From: Patescibacteria group bacterium
GTDB taxonomy: Bacteria > Patescibacteria > Microgenomatia > Levybacterales > UBA12049
Assembly (NCBI GenBank): GCA_023379465.1
Contig: JAMCTM010000044.1
Coordinates: 1-15,604, forward strand
DNA: 15,604 nt
Reading direction: 5' to 3'
Positions within the stretch are counted from its first letter, which is position 1, and each line of letters begins with the position of its first letter. Of this stretch, positions 5,645 to 13,220 are shown piece after piece. The notes below the pieces were generated by a model. The model saw only the letters and a program-made list of their open reading frames with translations, was not told where the DNA came from and made no database searches. The position numbers and the translations under genes were made by a program.

Positions 5645-7427
5645 CAACGACAGAGGCTCAATCTTTTTAAGAAACATTGAAAGAGGCAAGCAAGAGGGCT
5701 TAATCTCTTTTACTGACGATAACGCCCGCATTATCTACCATTGCTCAAGGGATTACTCAACCTCGTTCAAAAACCCAGAAGAAACGATTAGAGCTTCCTA
5801 TTTTGTTGAGCTTGTCCTTGACTACCAATATCCCCAAAACCAGATTGACATTGAGGTAACTGTCCCAAGAAGAACCCCAGAAGACCGAGCAGATATTGTT
5901 ATTTACGAAGACGATGACCTCAAGACCCCCTACCTTATCGTTGAGTGCAAAAAAGACGGGGTAACCGACGCCGAGTTTAAGCAAGCCATAGAGCAAGCCT
6001 TTGGTAACGCCAACAGCCTAAGAGCCAAGTTTGCCATAGTGGTAGCTGGCACGACCAAAACTGCTTTTGATATTGCGGGTTTTAAGCCAAGCGAGCGAGA
6101 GAAAAATGTCATTGCCGATATTCCCGTTAAATACGGCAGAACGCCCAAATACAGGTTTATTAAAGGAGAAGAAGACAAAGAGCTTAAAACCGTTTCCAAA
6201 GATGAGTTGATAACCGCTCTTGGCAAGAGCCACGATACTGTCTGGCAAGGTGGCAAATTAGCTCCAACAACCGCCTTTGATGAAGTGTCTAAACTTTTGT
6301 TCTGCAAGTTAAGAGACGAAAAGCTAACCAAACGAGGCGAGCCTTACAAATTCCAAATTGGCACACACGAAACAGCCGACGAAGTATTTAAGCGGGTCAA
6401 CTCTATTTACCTCAAAGCCAAACAGGAAGACAGCGAAGTCTTTAAGGAAGACATCAGGCTTGACCCGAAAGTTGTTTACAGCGTTGTAGAACATTTACAG
6501 GGGCTAGCTATTAACAAAATTGACCTAGACACCAAAGGAATTGCTTTTGAGCGGTTTATGGAAGACTTCTTTAAGGGCAAGATGGGACAGTTCTTTACCC
6601 CAAGAGAAATCATCAGGTTTTGCGTTGAAATGATGAACCCGCAACGAGGCGATTTAGTCCTAGACCCCGCTTGCGGTAGCGGGGGCTTTTTGCTCAACTC
6701 GCTTGATGAAGTGAGAAACTTCGCAGAGGCAAACTACGACGACTGGGAAGCCAAAGAATACTGGCATAGTTTTGCGATGAATAACCTTTATGGTATTGAG
6801 ATAAACGACCAGATAGCAAGGGTCTGCAAGATGAATATGATTATCCACGACGACGGACACACCAATATCATCAGCACCGACAGCTTGAGAGATTTTAGCG
6901 AGATAAACGACCTGCACACTAAGTTTGGCAAAGACCGTTTTGACCTAATTCTCACCAATCCCCCTTTTGGGGCAACGGTTAAATCAACCGAGAAAAACTA
7001 CCTTGACCATTACGAGCTTGGCAAAGGCAAGAAAAACCAAAAAACAGAAATTCTGTTTATTGAGCGTTGTGTGAACTTTGTCAAACCCAAAACGGGCAGG
7101 ATTGCCATAGTCTTGCCCGACGGTATTTTATCTAACTCCTCTTTGCAGTATGTAAGGGATTACATAATGGACAAATGCCAGATAGAAGCGATTGTGTCCC
7201 TACCACAATTTGCCTTTGCTCACTTTGGAGCTGGGGTTAAGTCCTCTCTGGTTTTCCTCAGACGCAAAAGCGATAACGAAAAACTAGGTAATTATCCTAT
7301 CTTTATGGCTATTGCCGACCATATAGGCTACGACGCAACGGGCAGAAAAGACCCAAAGAACGACCTAACGGAAATCCGAGAGGAGTATAAGCGGTTTGTT
7401 AAAAATACACCTGGTTACAAGGGTTAA
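5634..7427 (+). CDS. Fused PD-(D/E)xK nuclease and N6-adenine methyltransferase
   Basis: A 597-residue protein. The N-terminal part (about 45-145) has the fold signature of the type I HsdR N-terminal nuclease: an early acidic strand region, RADIVIY (Asp87) and YLIVECKKDG (Glu104, Lys106) form the PD-(D/E)xK site. A helical region (about 190-315) leads to an HsdM-type methyltransferase: GQFFTPREIIRF (318-329), SAM motif DPACGSGG (344-351), and the catalytic NPPF (442-445) for N6-adenine methylation. Together with the specificity subunit downstream this is a two-gene restriction-modification unit of type IIG/BcgI-like design, with no HsdR translocase in the window. ATG 5634 follows a GAAAGGA ribosome-binding sequence, favouring it over the ATG at 5601. 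Whether the nuclease is active cannot be read from sequence, but its key residues are present. Confidence 0.85.
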   Translation: MTNNNDRGSIFLRNIERGKQEGLISFTDDNARIIYHCSRDYSTSFKNPEETIRASYFVELVLDYQYPQNQIDIEVTVPRRTPEDRADIVIYEDDDLKTPYLIVECKKDGVTDAEFKQAIEQAFGNANSLRAKFAIVVAGTTKTAFDIAGFKPSEREKNVIADIPVKYGRTPKYRFIKGEEDKELKTVSKDELITALGKSHDTVWQGGKLAPTTAFDEVSKLLFCKLRDEKLTKRGEPYKFQIGTHETADEVFKRVNSIYLKAKQEDSEVFKEDIRLDPKVVYSVVEHLQGLAINKIDLDTKGIAFERFMEDFFKGKMGQFFTPREIIRFCVEMMNPQRGDLVLDPACGSGGFLLNSLDEVRNFAEANYDDWEAKEYWHSFAMNNLYGIEINDQIARVCKMNMIIHDDGHTNIISTDSLRDFSEINDLHTKFGKDRFDLILTNPPFGATVKSTEKNYLDHYELGKGKKNQKTEILFIERCVNFVKPKTGRIAIVLPDGILSNSSLQYVRDYIMDKCQIEAIVSLPQFAFAHFGAGVKSSLVFLRRKSDNEKLGNYPIFMAIADHIGYDATGRKDPKNDLTEIREEYKRFVKNTPGYKG

Positions 7428-7428
7428 T

Positions 7429-8766
7429 ATGAACACTTATTTTGTTAATTACAATGACCTTGAGGGAAGACTTGACCCTAGTGCATACCACCCAACTAGG
7501 CTAAATGCCGTCAAAAGAATTAAATCACTCAGTTGTGATGTTTTGCCTCTTAGCCAAGTAGCAACATTCAAAAGAGATATTGTTAGCGAAGCAAGCGAAG
7601 ACACGCCCTATTTTGGTCTTGAAAATATAGAAGGTGATACGGGTATAGCTTCTGATGTTGATCAAGGCAAAGAGTTTGGTAGTGCGTTTAGCTTTAATGC
7701 TGGCAACATTCTTTTTCCAAAATTACGACCATACCTAAACAAAGTTCACTTAGCTACAACCGAGGGGATATGTTCAACTGAGTTCCATATTTTGGAAGCC
7801 CACAAGTGCAGTAACTACTATCTCTTTGCTTTTCTTAGCTCTCATCTAGTTGTCAATCAAACATCTTACTTGATGACGGGCAATACATTGCCCAGATTAC
7901 AAACTAAAGATGTTGAAGACCTGCTAATACCCATATTGCCAGAAGAGAAACAAAAACAGATAACCAACTTATTAAAAAAAGCCTATGAAACAAGAGAACA
8001 AAAACTAAAACAAGCCGACGAGCTACTAAGCTCTATTGATGGCTTTGTAAGGCAACAGCTAGGCATAGACTACCAAGAGCCAGAGGAAGAAAAAATCTAT
8101 ACCGTCAACTCACAAGACCTAGATGGCAACCGCCAAGACCCCTATTATCACAATCCAAAGTTTGCGACGACCATAAACCAACTCAAGAGTAGCAAATACC
8201 CGATTAAAGAGCTTGGTAACTATATAACCGAAATCCGTTACGGGGCTTCTGTTAAAAACGATTATATGGCTGACGGTATACCATTGCTTAGGATATTAAA
8301 TCTAAAACCTAATCATATAGATTTAACTGATGTTGTTCATCTACCAAAAAGTAAGGAAAAAGAAATAGGCAACTGTTTTGTTTACGAAAATGACCTGCTC
8401 ATCTCAAGAAGTGGAAGCATAGGTATAGTAGCGGTAGTTCCTAAAAAAGCTGACGGCTTTGCTTATGGCTCTTTTATGATTAAGTTTAGGCTTAATGAGC
8501 AACTTAATAACAATTATGCATCAGTCTGGCTGAATAGCGATATTTCAAAATTACTAGTCCAAAGAGAGCGTATCGGGGCAATTCAAGGCAACATTACAAT
8601 TCCTACAATACAGAGCTTCTTATTACCTTTACCCCCACTAGAAAAGCAGAAAGATATTTCAAATAAAGTTATGGAAAAATATCAAGAAGTAGAAAAACTA
8701 AAAACCGAAGCCTCTAAGTTATTAAATGAAGCAAAAAAACAAGTTGAGGCTATGATTTTGAACTGA
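7429..8766 (+). CDS. hsdS: Type I-like specificity subunit with two target-recognition domains
   Basis: A 445-residue HsdS-like protein built as two tandem half-subunits. Each half opens with a similar segment (YFVNYNDLEGRLDP near residue 5; YTVNSQDLDGNRQDP near residue 225), contains a target-recognition domain, and ends in a long helix (LPEEKQKQITNLLKKAYE near 170; LPPLEKQKDISNKVM near 400). The paired helices set the spacing between two half-recognition sites, giving a split asymmetric target. It starts one base after the methyltransferase stop, with AAGGG as a ribosome-binding sequence. It guides the upstream nuclease-methyltransferase. The recognition sequence cannot be predicted here. 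Confidence 0.9.
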   Translation: MNTYFVNYNDLEGRLDPSAYHPTRLNAVKRIKSLSCDVLPLSQVATFKRDIVSEASEDTPYFGLENIEGDTGIASDVDQGKEFGSAFSFNAGNILFPKLRPYLNKVHLATTEGICSTEFHILEAHKCSNYYLFAFLSSHLVVNQTSYLMTGNTLPRLQTKDVEDLLIPILPEEKQKQITNLLKKAYETREQKLKQADELLSSIDGFVRQQLGIDYQEPEEEKIYTVNSQDLDGNRQDPYYHNPKFATTINQLKSSKYPIKELGNYITEIRYGASVKNDYMADGIPLLRILNLKPNHIDLTDVVHLPKSKEKEIGNCFVYENDLLISRSGSIGIVAVVPKKADGFAYGSFMIKFRLNEQLNNNYASVWLNSDISKLLVQRERIGAIQGNITIPTIQSFLLPLPPLEKQKDISNKVMEKYQEVEKLKTEASKLLNEAKKQVEAMILN

Positions 8767-8767
8767 T

Positions 8768-10243
8768 ATGACCAAAGCCGTAATTTTAGCCAGAGTATCA
8801 ACACTCAAACAAGAAAAAGAAGGCTTATCGCTCAAGGACATTCAACTCCCTGAACTTAGAGATTATGCGGTCAAAAGAGATTTTGAGGTGGTCAAAGAGT
8901 TTGTTTTTAGCGAAAGTGCCGACTACAAGATACGCAAACGCTTTAACGAAATGATTGAGTTTGTTAAGGCAAGCGACGACATAAAAGTTATCATTTCCTA
9001 CCGAGTTGACCGCATAACCAGAAACTACCGAGATGCCGTTAAGATTGATGAACTACGGCTGGACTATGGCAAGGAAATTCACTTTGTTTACGACCACCTT
9101 GTTATCAACAAAGATAGCGTTGGCAGGGATATTCAGGATTGGGACTTGAAGGTCTTTCTTGCTAAGCAATACCTTAACCGCCTCAAAGAAGACGCTATCA
9201 ATACCGCCAAGTTCAAGATAAGCAAAAACGAGTATCCTGGTAAAGCCCCTTACGGCTACAAAAATATAACCAGAGAGGACGGCTCAAAATGGATAGGCAT
9301 TGACGAACCAGAGGCAGAGATAGTTGAGAAAATGTATCAGTGGTATTCCACAGGCAGTTACTCAATGCTTGAAGTAAGAAACAAAATTAAAGAAGTGTTT
9401 GGCTTTGACTTTTCCAAAGGCAAGATTGATTTTATCCTCAAAAACCCCTTTTACTGCGGGACAATGCTTTATGATGGGCAAGAATACACGCACAACTACG
9501 ACCGAGTAATTGACCAAGAACTTTTTGACAAAGTGCAGGATATAAAAGCAGGGTTTAACAAAAAACGCTTTAAGTATGCGGGCTTGGCTTTTCCTTATAG
9601 AGGCTTAATCAGGTGTGCCGACTGCGGTTGTATGATTACGCCTGAGCGTAAGATAAAGAAAAGCGGAAATGTCTATCACTACTACCACTGCACTCAATAT
9701 AACGGTAAACACGGGGCTGAGTGGCTAACAGAAGACGACTTAACCAAACAGTTTGTAAGCCTGTTTGACAAGCTCCAAATGCCCCCTGATGTAGTTGAGG
9801 ATATAGCCACTTCCCTGAAAAGCTCACATAAGGACAAATCAGAGTTTCATCAAAGCCTGCTTAATCGCTACCAATCGGAATACAAAAAATACGAGAACCG
9901 CATTGAGCGGGCTTGGGAAGACAAAATAGACGGCAGTATTACTGAGAGCTACTATGAGAAAAAACGAAAAGAGTATCGGGCAAAACAAAAGGCTATCAAC
10001 AAGAAAATTGAGAAGCTACAATTTGCCGATGAGGAATACTATATCACCTCATCTTACCTGCTAAAGCTGGCTGAAAACGCTGGAAAAGTCTTTGAGAGTT
10101 CTGAAGCCCACGAAAAACGGCTACTTTTGAAGATGGCACTTCAGAACTTAGAACTGAAGGGTAAAAAAGCCCGATATGACTGGATAAATCCGTTTGACAA
10201 GATAGCTTTTTACGCCTCTCGTCAACTTTGGCTCCGGCGGTAG
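8768..10243 (+). CDS. Large serine recombinase (integrase)
   Basis: A 491-residue large serine recombinase. The resolvase domain has ARVSTLKQ with nucleophile Ser11 and YRVDRITRN at 79-87. The recombinase domain follows (PYGYKN at 161-166, through NPFYCGTMLYDG near 227-238), then a zinc ribbon (RCADCGC at 282-288 and YHYYHC at 303-308) and a lysine/glutamate-rich coiled-coil segment (about 360-420). It begins one base after hsdS, so it is expressed from the same operon. Its last codons (WLRR and stop) are read from the antisense strand of the tRNA-Asn 3' end, so its natural C-terminus depends on the integration state. It is the likely integrase and excisionase of the element. Confidence 0.95.
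   Translation: MTKAVILARVSTLKQEKEGLSLKDIQLPELRDYAVKRDFEVVKEFVFSESADYKIRKRFNEMIEFVKASDDIKVIISYRVDRITRNYRDAVKIDELRLDYGKEIHFVYDHLVINKDSVGRDIQDWDLKVFLAKQYLNRLKEDAINTAKFKISKNEYPGKAPYGYKNITREDGSKWIGIDEPEAEIVEKMYQWYSTGSYSMLEVRNKIKEVFGFDFSKGKIDFILKNPFYCGTMLYDGQEYTHNYDRVIDQELFDKVQDIKAGFNKKRFKYAGLAFPYRGLIRCADCGCMITPERKIKKSGNVYHYYHCTQYNGKHGAEWLTEDDLTKQFVSLFDKLQMPPDVVEDIATSLKSSHKDKSEFHQSLLNRYQSEYKKYENRIERAWEDKIDGSITESYYEKKRKEYRAKQKAINKKIEKLQFADEEYYITSSYLLKLAENAGKVFESSEAHEKRLLLKMALQNLELKGKKARYDWINPFDKIAFYASRQLWLRR
10229..10243. other. Inferred right attachment junction in the tRNA 3' end
   Basis: These 15 bases are shared between the end of the recombinase gene (codons W, L, R, R and stop) and the 3' end of tRNA-Asn (CCA, discriminator, acceptor strand, first T-stem bases). 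Integration at a tRNA 3' end that restores the tRNA is the standard pattern for integrases. The exact crossover point cannot be located because the partner site was not found. Confidence 0.5.
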
Positions 10244-10303
10244 GACTCGAACCTACAACCATCTCCTTAACAGGGAGCCGCTCTACCATTGAGCCACACC
10301 GGA
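10229..10303 (-). tRNA. tRNA-Asn(GTT), CCA encoded
   Basis: A full cloverleaf on the minus strand. The acceptor stem TCCGGTG/CGCCGGA has one G-U pair. The D arm is GCTC-AATGGTA-GAGC, and the anticodon loop CTGTTAA has anticodon GTT. The variable loop has five bases, and the T arm is GTAGG-TTCGAGT-CCTAC. Discriminator G and a genomic CCA end the gene. The anticodon stem has four pairs with a G-A mismatch at its base. A TAAAAT box at 10315-10320 on the minus strand may be its -10, without a clear -35. The gene is intact despite the mobile element abutting its 3' end. Confidence 0.96.
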
Positions 10304-10329
10304 TTATGGTGTTAATTTTAGCATAATTA

Positions 10330-10357
10330 TTGACATTTAAAAACACTATGTTATGAT
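10330..10357 (+). promoter_or_regulatory. Promoter of sodN-sodX
   Basis: TTGACA (10330-10335), a 16-base spacer and TATGAT (10352-10357) precede the sodN ATG by only nine bases. Transcription would start about three bases before the ATG, so translation is effectively leaderless. No Shine-Dalgarno sequence is present. Confidence 0.65.
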
Positions 10358-10366
10358 AAAGTTATT

Positions 10367-10864
10367 ATGAAAACTGCCTTTGACTTTCTTTTAGGAATAG
10401 TGCCCAGGCAAATTGCCTATGCCCACTGCGACATTCCCTGCGGCATTTACGATCCTCATTTAGCCCAGGTATCCGCCCACACTGTTATTAGAATGACCGA
10501 TCTTATTCTTGATTTAAAAAAAGAAGAAACTGAAACAGGAGATAAAGAATTTATGCATAAGATCGCGAGATACACAAAGGTAAAGGAAGAACACGCGGAA
10601 ATGGTTAAACACGAAGTGAGAATCATTTGGGGGGATTATTTTAAAGAAGAACACCTAAAAGACTATCCGGATTTGCATAATCTGGTTTTTAAAATTATGA
10701 AGCTTGCTTCCAAAACCCGGCAGGAAGTGGATAAACAAAGCGCGAGCGACCTGCTTTCCTCTGTTCAGGAGTTTGCTCAAATATTTTGGAAAACCAAAAA
10801 TCGGGAAACAGTTAAGGTCTCCTCTTCTTATCCGACAGGAGGAGAGATTGTTCTGCCAAAATAA
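10367..10864 (+). CDS. sodN: Nickel superoxide dismutase precursor
   Basis: A 165-residue protein with the nickel-hook sequence HCDIPCGIYDP at residues 20-30. In mature NiSOD the first residues His1, Cys2 and Cys6 bind nickel, so cleavage must occur between Ala19 and His20. The preceding AYA is a typical small-x-small peptidase site. The 19-residue leader is mildly hydrophobic (FDFLLGIVPRQIAYA). The rest is the usual four-helix bundle, in which six-subunit assembly forms the active enzyme. It dismutates superoxide to oxygen and peroxide. The gene for the processing peptidase follows directly with a one-base TAATG overlap. Presence of an oxidative-stress enzyme suggests exposure to oxygen. Confidence 0.95.
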   Translation: MKTAFDFLLGIVPRQIAYAHCDIPCGIYDPHLAQVSAHTVIRMTDLILDLKKEETETGDKEFMHKIARYTKVKEEHAEMVKHEVRIIWGDYFKEEHLKDYPDLHNLVFKIMKLASKTRQEVDKQSASDLLSSVQEFAQIFWKTKNRETVKVSSSYPTGGEIVLPK

Positions 10865-11157
10865 TGCTTCTGTTATCCTTTTTTAGGATTATTGGCCACA
10901 GCATGGAACCGCAGTTTAAAACAGGCGATAGGGTTTTGGCTGGTTATATTCCGTATCTAATTTCCCAACCCAAGATTGGCGATATCATAGTTTTTAAAGA
11001 TAGAAACACAGAAAGGGTTTTTGTTAAGAGAATTAAGAAAATAAAAGAGAATAGGTATTTTGTTGAAGGAGACAATAGAAAAGATAGTTTGGACAGCGGA
11101 AAATTTGGCTGGATTGAGAAAAAGGAGATTATGGGAAAAGTAATCTCGAAGTTTTAA
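10864..11157 (+). CDS. sodX: NiSOD maturation peptidase, S26 family
   Basis: A 97-residue S26-type peptidase matching SodX. GHSMEP places the catalytic serine at Ser13, FVKRI supplies the general-base lysine (Lys55), and YFVEGDN..DSLDSGKFGWI is the third conserved box of signal peptidase I relatives. It lacks the membrane anchor of true signal peptidases beyond a short hydrophobic start (MLLLSFFRIIG). It is expected to remove the NiSOD leader so that His20 becomes the amino-terminal nickel ligand. Its start codon overlaps the sodN stop by one base, so the two are translationally coupled. Confidence 0.92.
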   Translation: MLLLSFFRIIGHSMEPQFKTGDRVLAGYIPYLISQPKIGDIIVFKDRNTERVFVKRIKKIKENRYFVEGDNRKDSLDSGKFGWIEKKEIMGKVISKF

Positions 11158-11204
11158 AAGATTAAAGCTTAGGAAAATTTGGATGATTTGAAAATAGGCA
11201 ATAT

Positions 11205-11732
11205 ATGGGTTTTATTATTTTTAATATACTGCTAATATCGCTGGTAGTTTTTTTGTTGATTGTTTTGTCCTGGATCTGGCCTCCGGATAGCCCCTGGGCT
11301 CCCTGGTGGAAAACAGATAAAAAAACAGCCAGAATCATGTGTGAGCTGGCCGGTGTTTCACGAAAAGATACCGTTTATGATCTGGGATGCGGAGACGCCA
11401 CAGCCCTTAGGGTAGCCGCCGGAGAATTCGGCGCAAAGGGGGTTGGTATTGAAATTGATCCCCTAAGGACAATCATCGCTATTCTAATAATTCTAATCAT
11501 TAGAGAAAAGAAAAGAGTGGTTATAAAAAGAAAGAATTTTTTTGATGAGGATTTATCGCCCGCAACCGTTGTTTTTGTCTATCTTGTTCCTAAGGTCTTG
11601 AGTCTTTTGCTGCCTAAGTTTAAGAAAGAACTAACTCCGGGAACAAGAATTGTCAGCTATCGCTACAAAATGGATTTGCCTCCCGTTAAATCCGACACAA
11701 AAAATAAGATCTATATTTACAAAATTATTTAG
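11205..11732 (+). CDS. Membrane-anchored SAM methyltransferase, FAM173-like
   Basis: A 175-residue protein with one N-terminal membrane segment (about 3-24), a tryptophan- and proline-rich link (WPPDSPWAPWW), and a class I methyltransferase domain. VYDLGCGDATALRVA (57-71) is the SAM-binding loop and GIEIDP (81-86) carries the acidic residue for the ribose. FVYLVPKVLSLLLPKFKKEL followed by GTRIVSYRY resembles the FAM173/ATP synthase c lysine methyltransferase group, in which the catalytic strand uses no NPPY motif. A protein-lysine methyltransferase acting at the membrane is inferred; the substrate is unknown. It lies 47 bases after sodX and may be co-transcribed. Confidence 0.75.
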   Translation: MGFIIFNILLISLVVFLLIVLSWIWPPDSPWAPWWKTDKKTARIMCELAGVSRKDTVYDLGCGDATALRVAAGEFGAKGVGIEIDPLRTIIAILIILIIREKKRVVIKRKNFFDEDLSPATVVFVYLVPKVLSLLLPKFKKELTPGTRIVSYRYKMDLPPVKSDTKNKIYIYKII

Positions 11733-11781
11733 GCCGCGCTTTCGAATTATCAAGGATTTTTTATGATAAAATAGGTATGAC

Positions 11782-13173
11782 ATGCAGTTTGTTGCGGATC
11801 TTCATCTTCATTCCAAATATTCCCGGGCGGTTTCCCAAAATATGATCCTGCCTGTCATGGCTGATTTTGCCAGAAAAAAGGGCATAGACATTATTTCAAC
11901 CGGAGACTTTACGCATCCATTATGGATTCGGGAAATACAAAGCCAACTCAAGGAAAGCGGGGAAGGACTGTATAGATTTAAGGATCAGGGATCAAAAATC
12001 AAAGACGAGAACGATGTCTTATTTCTTTTGTCAACAGAGATTGCCAGTATCTACACACAGGGAGAGAAACTAAGGCGTATACATAATCTTATTTTTTCCC
12101 CCAGCATTGAGATTTGCGAAAAGATTAATAAGGAGTTGACGAGAAGAGGCTGCAATCTACACTCGGACGGCAGGCCAATTATTGGTCTTTCTTCGAAAAA
12201 TCTTTTGGAGATAGTTTCTTCCATTGACCCCAGGGCAATATTGATCCCCTGCCACATCTGGACGCCTCATTTTGGGATTTACGGTTCGGCTTCGGGCTTT
12301 GGTTCATTGGATGAAGCATTTGGCGATTCGGCGCGTTTTGTTTATGGGATTGAAACAGGTTTATCAAGCGATCCCTTAATGAATTGGCAGGTAGAGGAGT
12401 TGGATAATCGTTCGATTCTTTCTTTTTCCGACGCGCACAGCCCGGCCAAGATGGGAAGAGAAGCAACTGTTTTTGTTTCCAGCAAAAACGGAATTTCAAA
12501 TGACAAGTTACAAATATCAAACGAGGAAATAACATACGAGGATATAAGACTTGCTATTATGCGAAGAAATGGAAAACTAAAGATAGGCTACACTATCGAG
12601 TTCTATCCGGAAGAAGGAAAGTATCATTTTTCAGGACATCGAAACTGCGGGGTAGTTTATGGACCGGAAGATTTAAAAGCGAAGGGAGAGATATGTCCTG
12701 TCTGTCATCGAAGGCTAACAGAAGGAGTGCTTAATAGGGTAATGCAGTTATCAACTAGACTTTACGGAAAGGTATTTTCTGTAAAAATGAGCGATAAGGG
12801 CATAAAATGGTATATAGATCAAACAAAAAATCATCCCCCTTTTGTTAAACTTGTTCCTTTGCTTGAGATAATAGCCGAGGCTATGCATTCTACGGTCTCT
12901 AGCCGTAAGGTAACAGGTATCTACGACATGCTTTGTTCATCTCTTGGGTCCGAATTTAACGTGCTTTTGCTGTCTAGCGTAACGGATATCGAGAAATATT
13001 CGGATTCTAGAATTGCGCAGGCGATTAGTAAGGTTCGGGAAGGAAACATTATTATAGATCCGGGTTATGACGGAGAGTATGGTAAGGTTAAGATTGAACG
13101 AGCCGAAGAAAAGATCCAGGGACAGCCGGTTAGAGAGATGGTATCCGACGAAAGGCAACTAGGGCTTTTCTAA
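11782..13173 (+). CDS. Endonuclease Q-like PHP-family repair nuclease
   Basis: A 463-residue protein matching EndoQ. The PHP metal site is seen in ADLHLHSKYS (Asp6, His8, His10), STGDFTH (Asp42, His45), TEI (Glu86), HNLIF (His101), PCHIWTP (His158) and SFSDAHSP (Asp217, His219). A small zinc element follows (His286/Cys289 with Cys305 and Cys308), then the C-terminal DNA-reading domain. EndoQ cuts DNA 5' to deaminated bases such as uracil and hypoxanthine. The last five residues, QLGLF (459-463), match the bacterial sliding-clamp-binding motif. Two loops carry insertions encoded by AT-rich micro-repeats. A TATGATAAAAT stretch at 11762-11772 is a likely -10 only about ten bases before the ATG. 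Such genes are sometimes misnamed UvrD helicase; no helicase motif is present. Confidence 0.88.
   Translation: MQFVADLHLHSKYSRAVSQNMILPVMADFARKKGIDIISTGDFTHPLWIREIQSQLKESGEGLYRFKDQGSKIKDENDVLFLLSTEIASIYTQGEKLRRIHNLIFSPSIEICEKINKELTRRGCNLHSDGRPIIGLSSKNLLEIVSSIDPRAILIPCHIWTPHFGIYGSASGFGSLDEAFGDSARFVYGIETGLSSDPLMNWQVEELDNRSILSFSDAHSPAKMGREATVFVSSKNGISNDKLQISNEEITYEDIRLAIMRRNGKLKIGYTIEFYPEEGKYHFSGHRNCGVVYGPEDLKAKGEICPVCHRRLTEGVLNRVMQLSTRLYGKVFSVKMSDKGIKWYIDQTKNHPPFVKLVPLLEIIAEAMHSTVSSRKVTGIYDMLCSSLGSEFNVLLLSSVTDIEKYSDSRIAQAISKVREGNIIIDPGYDGEYGKVKIERAEEKIQGQPVREMVSDERQLGLF
11980..12006 (+). repeat. In-frame micro-repeat in EndoQ, loop 1
   Basis: Degenerate copies of an (A)ATCAAA-type unit (GGATCAGGGATCAAAAATC and following) encode KDQGSKIKD at residues 67-75, between the conserved segments LYRF and VLFLLSTEI. 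It reads as an insertion relative to what I recall of other EndoQ proteins. Confidence 0.45.
12493..12522 (+). repeat. In-frame micro-repeat in EndoQ, loop 2
   Basis: The stretch TTTCAAATGACAAGTTAC and the following AAATATCAAAC encode ISNDKLQISN at residues 238-247, at the edge of the PHP domain. Near-identical peptides recur in unrelated proteins of CPR genomes in my experience, which suggests a dispersed short repeat tolerated in surface loops. Confidence 0.45.
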
Positions 13174-13220
13174 CACGCGTTAGGAATTTAGGAAAATGAA
13201 TATTAAATCTTAAATTATTT

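Larger units (their letters stand above)
2116..10243 (+). mobile_element. Integrated replicative element at tRNA-Asn, left end uncertain
   Basis: A run of plus-strand genes packed end to end: regulator-like protein, 54-residue protein, SpoVG-like protein, gene II/X-like replication initiator, excisionase-like protein, nuclease-methyltransferase, specificity subunit and large serine recombinase. The right end is defined because the recombinase stops inside the tRNA-Asn 3' end (10229-10243). The left end is only bracketed: it lies left of the gene at 2355. It could be in the 2116-2354 interval or further left, including fic and the decayed region. No relaxase, type IV secretion or capsid gene is visible, so transfer would depend on other machinery. 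Confidence 0.7.

Noticed and set aside
6018..6331. Long antisense frames inside the methyltransferase gene
   Set aside because: They are reverse-strand shadows of a strongly conserved domain and show no protein family pattern.
8764..8766. UGA recoding as in Gracilibacteria or Absconditabacteria
   Set aside because: TGA ends hsdS exactly at the expected place before the next gene, so the standard code is used.
5634..8766. Complete classical type I restriction system
   Set aside because: No HsdR with ATPase/translocase motifs is present; only a nuclease-like domain fused to the methyltransferase.
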